From the NCBI RefSeq assembly GCF_008017825.1, contig NZ_VRLS01000006.1:35030-99029 (forward strand): DNA of 64,000 nt, written 5' to 3'. The translations under genes were made by a program, and so were the position numbers. Positions 43,109 through 51,625 of the stretch are shown here, piece by piece (position 1 is the first letter of the stretch; each line of letters begins with the position of its first letter). The stretch is from Mesonia sp008017825 (GTDB lineage: Bacteria; Bacteroidota; Bacteroidia; Flavobacteriales; Flavobacteriaceae). Below the pieces are notes generated by a model. It saw only the letters and a list, made by a program, of their open reading frames with translations, ran no database searches and was not told the origin of the DNA.

Positions 43109-43630
43109 TTAGTTTTTAAGTTGATAATCTACAATGATTTCATTTTCAGGCACATTAAAATATGCCGCTGAAAATCCATCTGGAGAGTTTAAGCGTGGAA
43201 ATACATTAGGAGACCTATTTACATTTTCTATAGAATTCGTATAAAAATTATATTCTATAGCTACTAAATCGACTAAATGATGAACATAAACGGTGTTTCC
43301 TCGAATGGCTAAGTCTGTTGCGCCTCTTACTTTCAAATAAGCTATGGGTTCTGGAGATTCAGCATTGGTATTATCATATAAATGGAAACCTTCTTCATTT
43401 TCATTTATTAAAATATACTCATCTTTTACGTAGATTTTACCTGCATCACTAATAGGCCTAGAAGCTTGAAGTTCTATGTCATTCTCAAAAATTAACCTAG
43501 ATTGAGTTATAGGTTTATATAGACTTTCATGACTAGAAATGTCAGGAATGTCATCATCATTATTCCAATAAATACAAGATGAAAAGCAGATGGTAATAAT
43601 AGAAAATAAAACAATTTTTATAGTTTTCAT
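43109..43630 (-). CDS. Lipoprotein with partial LVIVD-like repeats
   Basis: A 173-residue lipoprotein (IITICFSSCIYWNND; Cys about 19). The centre, GKIYVKDEYILINENEEGFHLYDNTN, resembles an LVIVD blade, and DLAIRGNTVYVHHLVDLVAIEY a second. It is too short for a closed propeller, so it may complete the propeller of its 3-bp-distant partner or bind to it. I considered whether the pair is one broken gene, but both have complete signals and lipoboxes. Function unknown. Confidence 0.75.
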   Translation of the reverse strand: MKTIKIVLFSIITICFSSCIYWNNDDDIPDISSHESLYKPITQSRLIFENDIELQASRPISDAGKIYVKDEYILINENEEGFHLYDNTNAESPEPIAYLKVRGATDLAIRGNTVYVHHLVDLVAIEYNFYTNSIENVNRSPNVFPRLNSPDGFSAAYFNVPENEIIVDYQLKN

Positions 43631-43777
43631 AAATTAGATAGGTTTAGTGAGTAGATGATTCATTTTAAAAAGGGTTGCTTCTTTCTTAAAATGTTTACAT
43701 TAAATTAATATGATAAAACATAGATTTAACAAATTCCTAAGAATCTACTTTTTTAAAAGCTTGTAAATTACATTTCT

Positions 43778-45538
43778 ATGAAGCATTCTTACATTTCTAC
43801 CTTATTAGCAATCACTTTTGTTGTCTTTAGTATTCATATACAAGCACAGCAGGAAGAAGATTCTACTCATCTCGAAAAAACAAACCTCCCCAAAAAGGAA
43901 AGCGTTATTAATTCCGATAAGGAAAACTATAGGTCTAACCCTATAGAAGAATATAATGAAGCCTATTATGTTTTGGGAAGGTTAAATGAAAGTATTGGTT
44001 TACCTGCAAGTGAGTACAATTTGCAAACTCCCCAAGCTACTTTAGAACATTTTATTGCTCATGCTAGAAATGAAAAATATGAAGAAGCCGCTTATGCTCT
44101 CAATTTTAATTTATTTCCTAGCAACCTCTCAAAAAAAGACGCTGGTATTTTAGCTGAAAAATTATATTTTGTACTTAATCAAAGAGTAAAAATTAATTGG
44201 AGTGATTTATCGGATCGTCCCGATGGTCAAATAGATATAAGCACTACTACTAATCAAGCGGTTGCTGGTAAGCCTAGAAGAAGTATTGTTTTTGGTGAAA
44301 TTGATTTAAACAATAAGGATGTTGTTTTAAGATTACAACGCGTAAAATTTAAAAATTATGGAGCCTTTTGGCTCATCTCTGCGAATACCGTAGAGAATAT
44401 CGAACCTCTTTACGAGTTTTATGGTCCCAGAAAACTAGATAGAATGATGCCCGATTGGGCTCGGGTAGAGATACTAGGTATGCCTATTTGGAAACCTGTA
44501 GGCACTCTTATTTTAATATTATTATCTTACTTTTTAGGTAAGTGTCTTATATATGTGTTTAGGAAATTATTTTTAAAATCAGATAAAATATGGGTTAATA
44601 ATATCTCTAACCGCTTATCTAAACCAGCAGGTATTACGTTTGGGATACTCATTTTTTACATTCTCTTAAATGAATTAATATCTTTTACCGGTTCTTTTGC
44701 AACAACTTTATACGCTATCCTTCTCATTATCGTCATAGGCTCTATTACTTGGTTAATCATGAGACTGATAGATTTTTTAATGGTGCACGTAGCCGAAAAT
44801 AAAATTGGTGATACCAATCCCGAAGAAAACTCTGAAGCTAGAATGATGCTCACTTATATTTCTGTAGCTAGGAGAATTGTCACTTTTGTGGTTATCATTG
44901 TAGGGGCTAGTATTATATTATCACAGTTTAGATCATTAGAAAAATTAGGGATTTCTCTGTTGGCTTCCGCCGGAGTGGCCACCGTTATTTTGGGTATTGC
45001 TGCGCAAAGCACTTTAGGGAATATTATAGCGGGAATACAAATTGCAATTACAAGACCTGCAAGAATTGGTGACACCATAATTATTGAAGACGATTGGGGC
45101 TACGTAGAAGATATTCGGTTTACCTACATGGTGGTAAGAACTTGGGATTTACGCCGACTTATAGTTCCGCTTAAGTTTATCATATCTAATACATTCGAAA
45201 ATTGGTCTATGACAAGCGCACACCAAATAAGACCTATTATGCTATATGCAGACTATAGAATTGATGTAGAGAAAGTCAGAAAAAAATTTAAAGAACTCTT
45301 AGAGCAAGAAGAAAGCTGGGATAAAGATCATCCTCCCGTTGTACAAGTGGTAGACGTTACCGAGAAAGCGATACAAATAAGAGCGCTTTGTAGTTCTAAA
45401 GATGCTACCCATACTTGGGATTTGCACTGCGTACTTAGAGAAAAATTAGTGAAATTTATTAGTGAACTAGAAGACGGTATGCACCTATCTAAATCTAGAG
45501 TGGTAATTAAAAACTCTCCCGAAAATGCAGAAAAATAG
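43778..45538 (+). CDS. MscS-family mechanosensitive channel with periplasmic N-terminal domain
   Basis: A 586-residue protein. A signal peptide (ending IHIQA-Q) and a soluble N-terminal domain of about 200 residues precede four or five membrane helices and an MscS core. The pore helix is GVATVILGIAAQSTLGNIIAG, with DTIIIEDDWGYVEDI and FENWSM in the cytoplasmic beta domain. It should release solutes on hypo-osmotic shock. The large N-terminal domain distinguishes it from the minimal MscS (286 residues). Confidence 0.9.
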   Translation: MKHSYISTLLAITFVVFSIHIQAQQEEDSTHLEKTNLPKKESVINSDKENYRSNPIEEYNEAYYVLGRLNESIGLPASEYNLQTPQATLEHFIAHARNEKYEEAAYALNFNLFPSNLSKKDAGILAEKLYFVLNQRVKINWSDLSDRPDGQIDISTTTNQAVAGKPRRSIVFGEIDLNNKDVVLRLQRVKFKNYGAFWLISANTVENIEPLYEFYGPRKLDRMMPDWARVEILGMPIWKPVGTLILILLSYFLGKCLIYVFRKLFLKSDKIWVNNISNRLSKPAGITFGILIFYILLNELISFTGSFATTLYAILLIIVIGSITWLIMRLIDFLMVHVAENKIGDTNPEENSEARMMLTYISVARRIVTFVVIIVGASIILSQFRSLEKLGISLLASAGVATVILGIAAQSTLGNIIAGIQIAITRPARIGDTIIIEDDWGYVEDIRFTYMVVRTWDLRRLIVPLKFIISNTFENWSMTSAHQIRPIMLYADYRIDVEKVRKKFKELLEQEESWDKDHPPVVQVVDVTEKAIQIRALCSSKDATHTWDLHCVLREKLVKFISELEDGMHLSKSRVVIKNSPENAEK

Positions 45539-45681
45539 TTATTAATCTCCAACTGTTAAATCTTTAAGTTTTTAAACAAAAGTTTATCAATAGCTTAACT
45601 AGCATCTTAGTTTTTGAATAAAGCTAGTTTATATCTTTACAACAACAAAAAAAGCTATAAACTTAAAAACTAAAAAAGATT

Positions 45682-45966
45682 ATGAAAGTAGGAAAATTGA
45701 TTATTGGTTTAGTATCTGGAGCAGTTGCAGGTGCAGCTGCAGGATTATTGTTTGCACCTAAAAAAGGTTCAGAAACAAGAAAAGAAATTGCAGACTCTAC
45801 AAATGATTATGTCAGCGGTGCTAAAAATAAAGTAGATAGTGTAAAAAACTCTTTAGAGCACAAGCTTGAATCTTTAAAAGCTAAAAAAAATGCTGCAACA
45901 GCTAATAACAAAGTAGAAGAAGCTGCTTATAACACCAAAGCAGATTTACACAAAGCTGTAAGCTAA
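45682..45966 (+). CDS. YtxH-domain small membrane protein
   Basis: A 94-residue protein. A Gly/Ala-rich membrane helix opens it (LIIGLVSGAVAGAAAGLLFA), followed by PKKGSETRKEI, the YtxH signature, and a basic amphipathic helical tail. Such proteins are general-stress proteins in Firmicutes and are common in Bacteroidota; mechanism unknown. Monocistronic; a bidirectional terminator follows. Confidence 0.88.
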   Translation: MKVGKLIIGLVSGAVAGAAAGLLFAPKKGSETRKEIADSTNDYVSGAKNKVDSVKNSLEHKLESLKAKKNAATANNKVEEAAYNTKADLHKAVS

Positions 45967-45996
45967 AAATAAGTAATGTCAAAGCATAAAATTAAA

Positions 45997-46027
45997 GAAA
46001 ACGCCTAATAAAATTGGCGTTTTTTTT
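45997..46027. terminator. Bidirectional terminator between the YtxH and App1-like genes
   Basis: AAAACGCC / GGCGTTTT stem with a 10-nt loop and T/A tracts on both sides, located between the convergent genes. Confidence 0.8.
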
Positions 46028-46988
46028 ATTTTAAATTGTTTCTACTGTGTTCCATTGCTGCACTACTATCCTTAAAATAACAAGTTTTGAAGCCACGCTT
46101 GTTCAGTTCTAATAGAATTTGTTTTACCTTCTCTTTTTTTCTTTTTTGAGTTTGTCTAATATAAATCGTGCTTATATTCTGAGGGAAAATCTTAGAAATA
46201 TCTCTGTAGATATAAGGATCTTGTTGCGAATCATCTCCCAGTAGAATAAAATGAAGTTCTGGGTAAAACTCAACAATATGTCTTATTTTAAAAAATTTGT
46301 GATTATGATCTCCTCCTCCAGTACTCAGAAAATCTCGAAGTCCCGATTTTATTTCTTTTAACTTTAAAACAGCTTTAGGGAATTGGTGAATTTCAGTAAA
46401 CTGAATAATAAAATTGTATAAATTCCATTCGCTACTGCTAACATAAAAAAAAGCATTATTCTTAGACCTTTCTTTTCTCCCCAATTGATTCAGCAATCTA
46501 TAATGTTCCACCACATTATCAAATACTTTTCTTTTATTGACATTACGCGTTAACATGACATAAAGTTTCTTAAAGATGTTACCCGAATGAGAAACTAAAA
46601 AAGTATCATCAATATCAGAAATCACCCCATATTCTCCAGGGTAAGGTTTTACAAACTCCCCTACTTCTTCTTGTCTAGATTCATCATCAATAACTTCCAC
46701 TTTAAAATTATGCCACCCAGGTTCAATATCATCTTCATACGGAATCATCATTCTAAAATGACCATCATCTAAAGTTTTCGTTTTTACCTCTAAGTTTCTA
46801 AATTTAAAAACTACACTTGCGTTACTTTCGGTTTTGATTCTAAAAATCCGCAAAACTTGCCAGGCGTGTTTGTACCACTTTTTATCTAGCTTAAAAACAT
46901 CTGGCGCATCTTTTTCAAAGACGTGACCAAAGACCATAATTTTTCTTTCGTTTGCGTAACCTCTATATATTTTTAATGCTAATGCCAT
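46026..46988 (-). CDS. App1-like phosphatidate phosphatase-type protein (DUF2183)
   Basis: A 320-residue protein. The N-terminal beta-rich domain (about 1-115) precedes a HAD-like phosphatase domain whose catalytic DxDxT motif is GVISDIDDTFLVSHSG (Asp125, Asp127). SSSEWNLYNFI and LLGDDSQQDPYIY are the later family motifs. Yeast App1 is a Mg-dependent phosphatidate phosphatase, so a lipid phosphatase role is plausible. It is divergent from, and 70 bp away from, a lipid kinase gene, which fits opposing steps of phosphatidate/diacylglycerol turnover. Confidence 0.85.
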   Translation of the reverse strand: MALALKIYRGYANERKIMVFGHVFEKDAPDVFKLDKKWYKHAWQVLRIFRIKTESNASVVFKFRNLEVKTKTLDDGHFRMMIPYEDDIEPGWHNFKVEVIDDESRQEEVGEFVKPYPGEYGVISDIDDTFLVSHSGNIFKKLYVMLTRNVNKRKVFDNVVEHYRLLNQLGRKERSKNNAFFYVSSSEWNLYNFIIQFTEIHQFPKAVLKLKEIKSGLRDFLSTGGGDHNHKFFKIRHIVEFYPELHFILLGDDSQQDPYIYRDISKIFPQNISTIYIRQTQKRKKEKVKQILLELNKRGFKTCYFKDSSAAMEHSRNNLK

Positions 46989-47057
46989 AAATTATAAAAA
47001 CGATAACAGATAATAATTTTAAAAATAAATAAATTAGCTCGCAACAAACAGGTCGTT

Positions 47058-47915
47058 ATGAAAATTTTATTGGTAATAAATCCTATAAGTGGTGATTCAG
47101 ATAAAGGTCCTATCTTAAACTTATTAAGAGAAAACATTACAACCGGTTTTGAAATTTTTAAAACTACTGGAGAAGGTGATATAAAGAAAATTCAAAACCT
47201 TATTACTTCTAATGAATTTGAAAGAATTCTGGTAGCGGGAGGTGATGGTACAATTAAATTAGTTGCCGAAGCCTTGAAAAAGCAAGAATCATTACCTATC
47301 GGGATTTTACCCGCGGGTTCTGCTAATGGATTAGCAAATGATCTTGATCTTCCCTTAGAACCAGAAGAGTTTATTAAAATAGCATTAGGGGATCACAAAA
47401 AATCTATTGATGCAATTAAAATTAATGGTGAGCTCTGTTTACACATTAGTGACCTTGGGCTTAACGCGGAATTGATTCGAGAATATGAACAAGGAAGCTT
47501 TAGAGGTAAATTTGGTTATGCCATACAAACTATCCCTACACTTTTTAGTACCGAAGGGCCTTACGATTTTACTATAGAGGTAAATGGCGAAACCCTTAAT
47601 AAAAAAGGAATTATGTTGGCTATTGCAAACTCTAAAAAATTTGGAACTGGCGCCATTGTAAATGCCGATGGAAAAATGGACGATGGCATATTTGAACTTC
47701 TCTTATTTAAAAAATTAGATGTTATTGAAGTTTTTAAGACATTAAATAAAGGAGCTAAACTTTCCCCAGAATTCCTAGAGGTTATTCCTACTAAAAAAGC
47801 TATTATTAAATCCAATAAGAAAATAGATTTTCAAATAGATGGCGAATACTGCAAAACTTTAAATGAAGTAGAGGCTATAATTGAGCCTCAAGCTTTAACG
47901 ATTTTTGTGCGATAA
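47058..47915 (+). CDS. Diacylglycerol/lipid kinase family protein (YegS/DgkB-like)
   Basis: A 285-residue DAGK-catalytic-domain protein. LLVINPISGDSDKG and the nucleotide-binding VAGGDGTIKLVAEAL (GGDGT 61-65) are clear, then ILPAGSANGLANDLDL and the C-terminal beta domain with FQIDGEYC. It phosphorylates a lipid alcohol with ATP at the membrane; diacylglycerol, a sphingoid base or another lipid cannot be told apart. Divergent from the App1-like phosphatase gene. Confidence 0.9.
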   Translation: MKILLVINPISGDSDKGPILNLLRENITTGFEIFKTTGEGDIKKIQNLITSNEFERILVAGGDGTIKLVAEALKKQESLPIGILPAGSANGLANDLDLPLEPEEFIKIALGDHKKSIDAIKINGELCLHISDLGLNAELIREYEQGSFRGKFGYAIQTIPTLFSTEGPYDFTIEVNGETLNKKGIMLAIANSKKFGTGAIVNADGKMDDGIFELLLFKKLDVIEVFKTLNKGAKLSPEFLEVIPTKKAIIKSNKKIDFQIDGEYCKTLNEVEAIIEPQALTIFVR

Positions 47916-47982
47916 ATATTCACGTAAAATTCTTTATAATAATGTTAAGCTTTCTTAAAAAATATGGTAGAAAAAAATATCC

Positions 47983-48008
47983 TTTTAAATTAGCCTATTA
48001 ATTTAAAA
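47983..48008 (+). promoter_or_regulatory. AT hairpin in the leader of the 48018 gene
   Basis: TTTTAAATTA and TAATTTAAAA form a perfect 10-bp stem around GCCTAT. It ends 9 bp before the ATG at 48018, close enough to affect ribosome binding. All stem pairs are A-T, so stability is low. Confidence 0.35.
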
Positions 48009-48017
48009 TCACCAACC

Positions 48018-48836
48018 ATGAAAAAAACAAGCTTAATATTATCGGCAATTGCCTTAGTTTTTGCTACTTCTTGTAAGAATGACACTAAAAAAGAAGAGCA
48101 AAAGATCGAAACTGAAATGACTTCAGAACCAGAAGAGGTAAAAGAAGTAAAGGAAATTACTTTAACTAAATTAACAGGTTCTCCAGAGTTTGCAGATGCT
48201 AGTTTAAAACTTAAATCTCCAACTGAAACCAATCAAGCAAAGAAAGATATTACTTTTGACTTCGAAGTTAAAAATTATGAACTTGGGGTTCAAACTGAAC
48301 CAGAGCAACCTAATATGCTAGCTGCTTCAGCAAAAGGACAGCATATTCATTTTATATTAGATAATGAACCTTACTCAGCGCATTACGAACCTAAATTTTC
48401 TAAAACATTAGATCAAGGGGACCACGTAATGATTGCATTCTTATCTAGATCATATCACGAAGCCGTAAAAAATGAAAATTCATTTGTAGTAAAAAAATTC
48501 TCTGTAGGAGAACCTACTGAAGAGCAAATGATGGAAGTAGATTTTGAAGCTCCTCATATGTTTTACAGCAGACCAAAAGGAACTTATAAAGGAGAAGACA
48601 CTAAAAAAGTGATGTTAGACTTTTTCTTAGTAAATACAGATATCGCAGCAGATGGTAATAAAGTAAGAGCTACCATTAACGGACAAGAATTTATGTTAGA
48701 TGATTGGGTACCTTACGTAATGGAAGGTTTACCTATGGGAGAAAATACAGTTAAGATTGAACTATTAGATGCCGATGGAAATTTAATAGAAGGACCTTTC
48801 AATCAAACTACTAGAACTTTTATGTTAGAAGAATAA
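48018..48836 (+). CDS. Conserved lipoprotein of unknown function
   Basis: A 272-residue lipoprotein (signal ending LVFATSCKNDT; Cys about 18) with a highly acidic, Glu/Lys-rich linker (about 20-50). The mature part has two all-beta modules: KDITFDFEVKNYELG with HIHFILDNEPYSAHYE, and VMLDFFLVNTDIAADGNKVR with TVKIELLDADGNLIEG. The repeated H/D-rich edges suggest two related Ig-like domains. I do not recognise a catalytic motif. Relatives seem widespread in Flavobacteriaceae. It is monocistronic with a hairpin terminator. Confidence 0.7.
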   Translation: MKKTSLILSAIALVFATSCKNDTKKEEQKIETEMTSEPEEVKEVKEITLTKLTGSPEFADASLKLKSPTETNQAKKDITFDFEVKNYELGVQTEPEQPNMLAASAKGQHIHFILDNEPYSAHYEPKFSKTLDQGDHVMIAFLSRSYHEAVKNENSFVVKKFSVGEPTEEQMMEVDFEAPHMFYSRPKGTYKGEDTKKVMLDFFLVNTDIAADGNKVRATINGQEFMLDDWVPYVMEGLPMGENTVKIELLDADGNLIEGPFNQTTRTFMLEE

Positions 48837-48862
48837 TTATTCTTTAATTATAAAAATTCATT

Positions 48863-48890
48863 AAGGCTACAATACTCTTGTAGCCTTTTT
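48863..48890 (+). terminator. Terminator after the 48018 lipoprotein gene
   Basis: AAGGCTACAA / TTGTAGCCTT stem, TACTC loop, then T5. Confidence 0.88.
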
Positions 48891-48938
48891 CTTATAAAAA
48901 ATATTCACTACATTTATAGCCAACCATAACAACATTTT

Positions 48939-49469
48939 ATGCAACCAGATTCGCTTATAGCTGAATTACAAAACAAAAATCCCAAAGCTTTTGAGCGTAT
49001 CTATGAGAGGTATTCTGAAAGCTTATTTGGTGTCATTTATAATATTGTAAGAGACCAACATCTAGCTGAAGAAATTTTACAAGATGTTTTTATAAAAATA
49101 TGGAACAATGCCGAAGCCTATAATGATTCCAAAGGTAGATTCTTTACTTGGGCCTTAAATATTGCAAGAAATGCTTCTATAGATAAAACAAGATCTAAAG
49201 CATTTAAGAACAAAAAGAAAAACTTAACCGCTGATTTTTACGTAGATATATTAGAAGAAAAAAACAGTTTTGCTAATAGTGTCGACGCTATTGGTATTAA
49301 AAAATACATCAAGATTTTAAAACCCTATTGTAAACAAATTATAGAGCTTCTTTATTTTAAAGGTTATACTCAAGCAGAAACCGCCGAAGAGCTAGATACT
49401 CCTTTAGGAACTATAAAAACTCGCAGTAGAAACTGTATACAATCACTTAGAGATATATTAGTAAAGTAA
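48939..49469 (+). CDS. ECF-type sigma factor (SigK-like)
   Basis: A 176-residue sigma factor. Region 2 has HLAEEILQDVFIKIWNNAEAY and GRFFTWALNIARNASID. Region 4 has IIELLYFKGYTQAETAEELDTPLGTIKTRSR. Its stop codon overlaps the ATG of an anti-sigma gene (TAATG), the usual coupled pair. No own -33/-7 for ECF recognition could be proposed. Confidence 0.93.
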   Translation: MQPDSLIAELQNKNPKAFERIYERYSESLFGVIYNIVRDQHLAEEILQDVFIKIWNNAEAYNDSKGRFFTWALNIARNASIDKTRSKAFKNKKKNLTADFYVDILEEKNSFANSVDAIGIKKYIKILKPYCKQIIELLYFKGYTQAETAEELDTPLGTIKTRSRNCIQSLRDILVK

Positions 49470-50275
49470 TGAATATACAAGAATACATATCATCAGGAAT
49501 CTTAGAGCTTTACGTTTGTGGTGCTTTAACAGAAGAAGAATCTAAAGAAGTTAGTAAGGAGCTAAAGAAATATCCAGAAATAGAAAAGGAAGTTGAGCAA
49601 ATTGAAAATTCGTTAAATCAATTATCAACAGCTGCTGCGCCTTATAATCCTAATCAACTTCTGGCTATTATAAAAAACAAGTTGCATCTAGTCGACAACT
49701 CTAAAACGATTCCAATTCGTAAAGAGAAAAAGAAAACCAACATCGTTTTATACATTGGTTGGGCAGCAAGTATCGCATTGCTTATTGGTTTATTTTCAGT
49801 ATTACAAGATCGCAATCAATTAAGAGAAAACTTAAATGTGGTTAATGCTCAAAAAGCAAAAATGGAGCAACAAATTAATGATGCCCACGCTTCCGCGGAA
49901 AAGAAAGAAGAATTACTGGCTATATTTAGAGATAAAAATATTGTAACAGTTCCGCTTGACGGACAAGAAGTTGCTCCTGAAGCTTACGCTGCCGTACATT
50001 GGGATAAACAATCTAAAAAAGTTTATATAGATGCTAAAAATCTTCCTACACCTCCAGAAGGAAAAGAATATCAAGTTTGGTCATTAGCTTTAGATCCTCT
50101 AACCCCAACGAGTATTGGTTTGTTATCTAATTTTAGTGAAGATGAAAACAAAGTATTTATGTTAGAGAATATCAACTCTTCTCAAGCATTTGGTATTACG
50201 TTAGAACCTAAAGGAGGAAGTGAGAGTCCTACCATGGAACAATTATATACTTTAGGTATAGTAAAAAATAGTTAA
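49469..50275 (+). CDS. Anti-sigma factor with RskA-type C-terminal domain
   Basis: A 268-residue bitopic protein. A cytoplasmic helical N-terminus (YISSGILELYVCGALTEEES) is the sigma-binding part. One membrane helix (about residues 91-110) precedes a coiled coil (QLRENLNVVNAQKAKMEQQI). The RskA domain (AYAAVHWDKQSKKVYIDAKN, YQVWSLALDP) lies outside. It holds the overlapping sigma factor inactive until a signal triggers proteolysis. The coiled coil carries one copy of the recurrent palindrome, reading Ala-Ser-Ala-Glu. Confidence 0.9.
   Translation: MNIQEYISSGILELYVCGALTEEESKEVSKELKKYPEIEKEVEQIENSLNQLSTAAAPYNPNQLLAIIKNKLHLVDNSKTIPIRKEKKKTNIVLYIGWAASIALLIGLFSVLQDRNQLRENLNVVNAQKAKMEQQINDAHASAEKKEELLAIFRDKNIVTVPLDGQEVAPEAYAAVHWDKQSKKVYIDAKNLPTPPEGKEYQVWSLALDPLTPTSIGLLSNFSEDENKVFMLENINSSQAFGITLEPKGGSESPTMEQLYTLGIVKNS
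49889..49900. repeat. Recurrent palindrome, copy 4 (one arm shortened)
   Basis: GCTTCCGCGGAA followed by AAG: the 10-bp core TTCCGCGGAA is perfect, the left arm complete, the right arm diverged. It sits in the coiled-coil region of the anti-sigma gene. Confidence 0.65.
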
Positions 50276-50296
50276 AATCAGATTATTAATATATTC

Positions 50297-50328
50297 AAAA
50301 GGCCCTTCAATTTCTTGAAGGGCCTTTC
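50297..50328 (+). terminator. Terminator of the sigma/anti-sigma pair
   Basis: AAAAGGCCCTTCAA / TTGAAGGGCCTTT stem with a TTTC loop, 22 bp after the stop. Confidence 0.85.
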
Positions 50329-50459
50329 TCAACTAACAAAAACACTAATCTAAAATTTCTTATAAATAAAACCTGTATATTTAATTTTACCATAACCTTT
50401 AATTACTTCTGTAACAAAAATAGATTCTACACGTCTTACCTATAGAAATCAGATTCAGT

Positions 50460-51146
50460 ATGAGCGACGTCATTCAAATTAAAAACATTAAAAGAGATTT
50501 TCAATTAGGTCAAGAAACGGTGAAGGTTTTAAAGGGCATTGATCTCAACATCCGACAAGGAGATTATGTGGCCTTAATGGGACCTTCGGGATCAGGAAAG
50601 TCTACGTTGATGAATTTATTAGGTTGCTTAGACACCCCTACTTCTGGTTCTTATATCCTTAGCGGAAAGGATGTCTCCCAGTTAAGTGATGACGAACTGG
50701 CTGAAATTCGAAATAAAGAAATCGGTTTTGTTTTCCAAACCTTTAATCTTTTACCGAGAACTACGGCTTTAGACAATGTCGCTTTACCTATGATTTATGC
50801 TGGTAAATCTAAAAAGGACAGAGATGCCAGAGCTACAGAAGTTTTAAAAAATGTGGGCTTAGGAGACCGTATGGATCATAAACCCAATCAGCTTTCTGGA
50901 GGTCAGCGTCAAAGGGTGGCCGTAGGAAGAGCCTTAGTCAATAAACCTTCTATCATTTTAGCCGATGAACCTACAGGAAATTTAGATTCAAAAACTTCGG
51001 TGGAGATTATGAACTTATTTAATGAAATTCATGCTGCTGGAAACACAGTCATATTGGTAACTCACGAAGAAGAAATTGCTGAACACGCCCATAGAGTTAT
51101 TAGACTGCGTGATGGAATGATTGAAAGTGATCAAAGAAACCGATAA
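50460..51146 (+). CDS. ABC transporter ATPase (MacB/LolD type)
   Basis: A 228-residue ATPase. Walker A is GPSGSGKST. The Q-loop VFQTFNLLPRTTALDNVALP is followed by signature LSGGQRQR, Walker B SIILADEPTGNLDS and the H-loop VTHEEE. These features match the LolD/MacB/FtsE branch, which couples to FtsX-like permeases. No permease gene is near; only a 59-residue single-helix protein follows by 3 bp. It may serve a permease encoded elsewhere. Confidence 0.9.
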   Translation: MSDVIQIKNIKRDFQLGQETVKVLKGIDLNIRQGDYVALMGPSGSGKSTLMNLLGCLDTPTSGSYILSGKDVSQLSDDELAEIRNKEIGFVFQTFNLLPRTTALDNVALPMIYAGKSKKDRDARATEVLKNVGLGDRMDHKPNQLSGGQRQRVAVGRALVNKPSIILADEPTGNLDSKTSVEIMNLFNEIHAAGNTVILVTHEEEIAEHAHRVIRLRDGMIESDQRNR

Positions 51147-51149
51147 ATC

Positions 51150-51329
51150 ATGAATTTTGACAATTTTTCTCCTCTTACTCAAATTCTCCTTGTTTTTGGA
51201 GGTCTCGCTTTACTTTTTCTTCTCGTATTAGCGAATAACAAACGTAATAAAGAAAAAAGATCTGGAAGTAATTCTAAAAACTTTAGGCAACGAATAAAAA
51301 ATCGAAAAGAAGAACTAGATAAGAAGTAG
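51150..51329 (+). CDS. Small single-pass membrane protein after the ABC ATPase
   Basis: An ATG 3 bp behind the ATPase stop opens a 59-codon frame with a TAG stop. It starts MNFDNFSPLTQILLVFGG, contains one strong helix (ILLVFGGLALLFLLVLA) and a long basic tail (KRNKEKRSGSNSKNFRQR) ending EELDKK. The tight spacing and Kyte-type helix support a real gene. The Lys/Arg-rich tail should be cytoplasmic. Homology unknown. Confidence 0.65.
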   Translation: MNFDNFSPLTQILLVFGGLALLFLLVLANNKRNKEKRSGSNSKNFRQRIKNRKEELDKK

Positions 51330-51592
51330 CTATTTCATAACTTGATATCAACTTACAAGGTAGATTTAAACTACTTATCAACTAAAAGGCAATAGTAATC
51401 TATAGGCTTATTAACTTAAGACAAAAGACTACAAGTCTTGTACTAAATCCAAAATATGTAAACTTGTTTTGTGGTTACCATACTTTTTTTTAAAAACGAA
51501 ATCTTTCAGTTTTTTTCCTTTTTCCATTTCAGTAAATGGTTTTTAAATACTGTTCTATTTAATTTCTTGTAAAGGCATTCCGTAAAAATAAC
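51330..51592. other. Intergenic stretch without gene
   Basis: No coding frame, RNA gene or clear repeat was recognised. Only the promoter-like boxes at its right end are notable. Confidence 0.5.
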
Positions 51593-51600
51593 TATGTTTG
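51567..51600 (+). promoter_or_regulatory. Promoter of the Omp85-like gene
   Basis: TTG (51567-51569), 23 bp, TATGTTTG (51593-51600). The -7 box ends 25 bp before the TTG start at 51626, which supports that start. Confidence 0.5.
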
Positions 51601-51625
51601 TTCTATTCACTGATAACGGAGTAAT

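Noticed and set aside
42356..43630. Single broken LVIVD lipoprotein gene
   Set aside because: Both frames have full signal peptides with lipobox Cys and proper stops; two genes fit better.
44965..44980. GCTTCCGCCGGAGT as a fifth palindrome copy in the MscS gene
   Set aside because: The centre reads CGCCGG, so the dyad symmetry of the core is lost.
50421..50432. TAGATTCTACAC shared with 32067-32078 as a common operator
   Set aside because: A single 12-mer match between AT-rich leaders is expected by chance in 64 kb, and the inverted and second direct copies are absent here.
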